Part shown: positions 63,896-64,000 of the stretch, one piece after another
Layout: each line of letters starts with the position of its first letter
Numbering within the stretch: position 1 is the first letter of the stretch
Assembly (NCBI RefSeq): GCF_036324505.1
Contig: NC_086349.1
Coordinates: forward strand, 26,577,259 to 26,641,258
Length of the DNA stretch: 64,000 bases
Reading direction: 5' to 3'
Source of the DNA: Eleginops maclovinus
Taxonomy: Eukaryota; Chordata; Actinopteri; Perciformes; Eleginopidae
Notes under the pieces: model-generated
The model's input: the letters and a program-made list of their open reading frames with translations, nothing else
Told to the model about the DNA's origin: nothing
The model's database searches: none
Position numbers and translations under genes: made by a program

Positions 63896-64000
63896 TCTTT
63901 ATGTTTCTCATACTGCCTGTGCTGCAGCCCCTCTTTTCAGCCTCTGTCTGAAACCAGAGCTCAGTGTGCTCTGATTGGTTAGCGGGCCGGCTCTGTTCAC
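63896..64000 (+). repeat. Dispersed short element (R1 family), cut by the window end
   Basis: Reads TATGTTTCTCATACTGCCTG, AACCAGAGCTCAGTGTGCTC and GATTGGTTAGCGGGCCGGCT, directly joined to minisatellite locus 4 in the same relative orientation as at locus 2. Confidence 0.8.

Overview
The window is vertebrate nuclear DNA, most likely from a spiny-rayed (percomorph) teleost fish. Split genes with GT-AG introns, long (CA)n/(GT)n tracts, a hAT transposon, a BEL/Pao retrotransposon and fish-style dispersed repeats all point that way. The organism is inferred from gene content and repeats, not from a database search.

Three host genes can be rebuilt exon by exon. (1) rapgef3 (EPAC1, a cAMP-activated Rap exchange factor) lies on the minus strand with coding exons from 31849 down to 1638. 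I could join 26 coding exons into one open frame of 844 codons. (2) slc48a1 (HRG1 heme transporter) lies on the plus strand, with 3 exons at 39273-40913 coding 144 residues. It is head-to-head with rapgef3, the same arrangement as in mammals. (3) An slc26a9-like anion channel/transporter lies on the plus strand, with 20 coding exons at 44355-51581 coding 757 residues.

Two mobile elements look young and complete. A hAT element of 4755 bp (11670-16424) sits in a rapgef3 intron. It has matching 8-bp target duplications and a transposase that can be spliced from five exons without a break. A BEL/Pao LTR retrotransposon (52821-59911) has two 560-bp LTRs that are identical by eye, a 5-bp target duplication and an uninterrupted 1926-residue polyprotein.

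The rest is dominated by tandem repeats. A 57-bp minisatellite occurs at four loci (1798-3678, 29306-29728, 43065-44335, 62965-63895) and appears to have grown from the end of a dispersed short element. A 72-bp minisatellite occurs as two inverted arrays in rapgef3 introns, and a 32-bp array appears to derive from another dispersed repeat. A 37-bp repeat forms a kilobase-scale fold-back. There is also a 1-kb polypyrimidine tract, a 0.4-kb (CTGT)n tract and a dozen long (CA)n tracts. Several of these lie directly on splice sites.

The most notable gene-structure observations are a U12-type AT-AC intron in rapgef3 expanded by minisatellite copies, and UG-repeat tracts replacing the polypyrimidine tract at 3' splice sites in two different genes. 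The long frames inside the 57-bp arrays, open on both strands, are artefacts of a period divisible by three.

The stretches 1-1150, 31850-39272, 40914-43060, 51582-52815 and 59917-62965 contain no recognisable protein-coding gene. They hold putative UTRs and promoters, repeats, and possible conserved non-coding DNA at 60530-61135 and 62580-62890.
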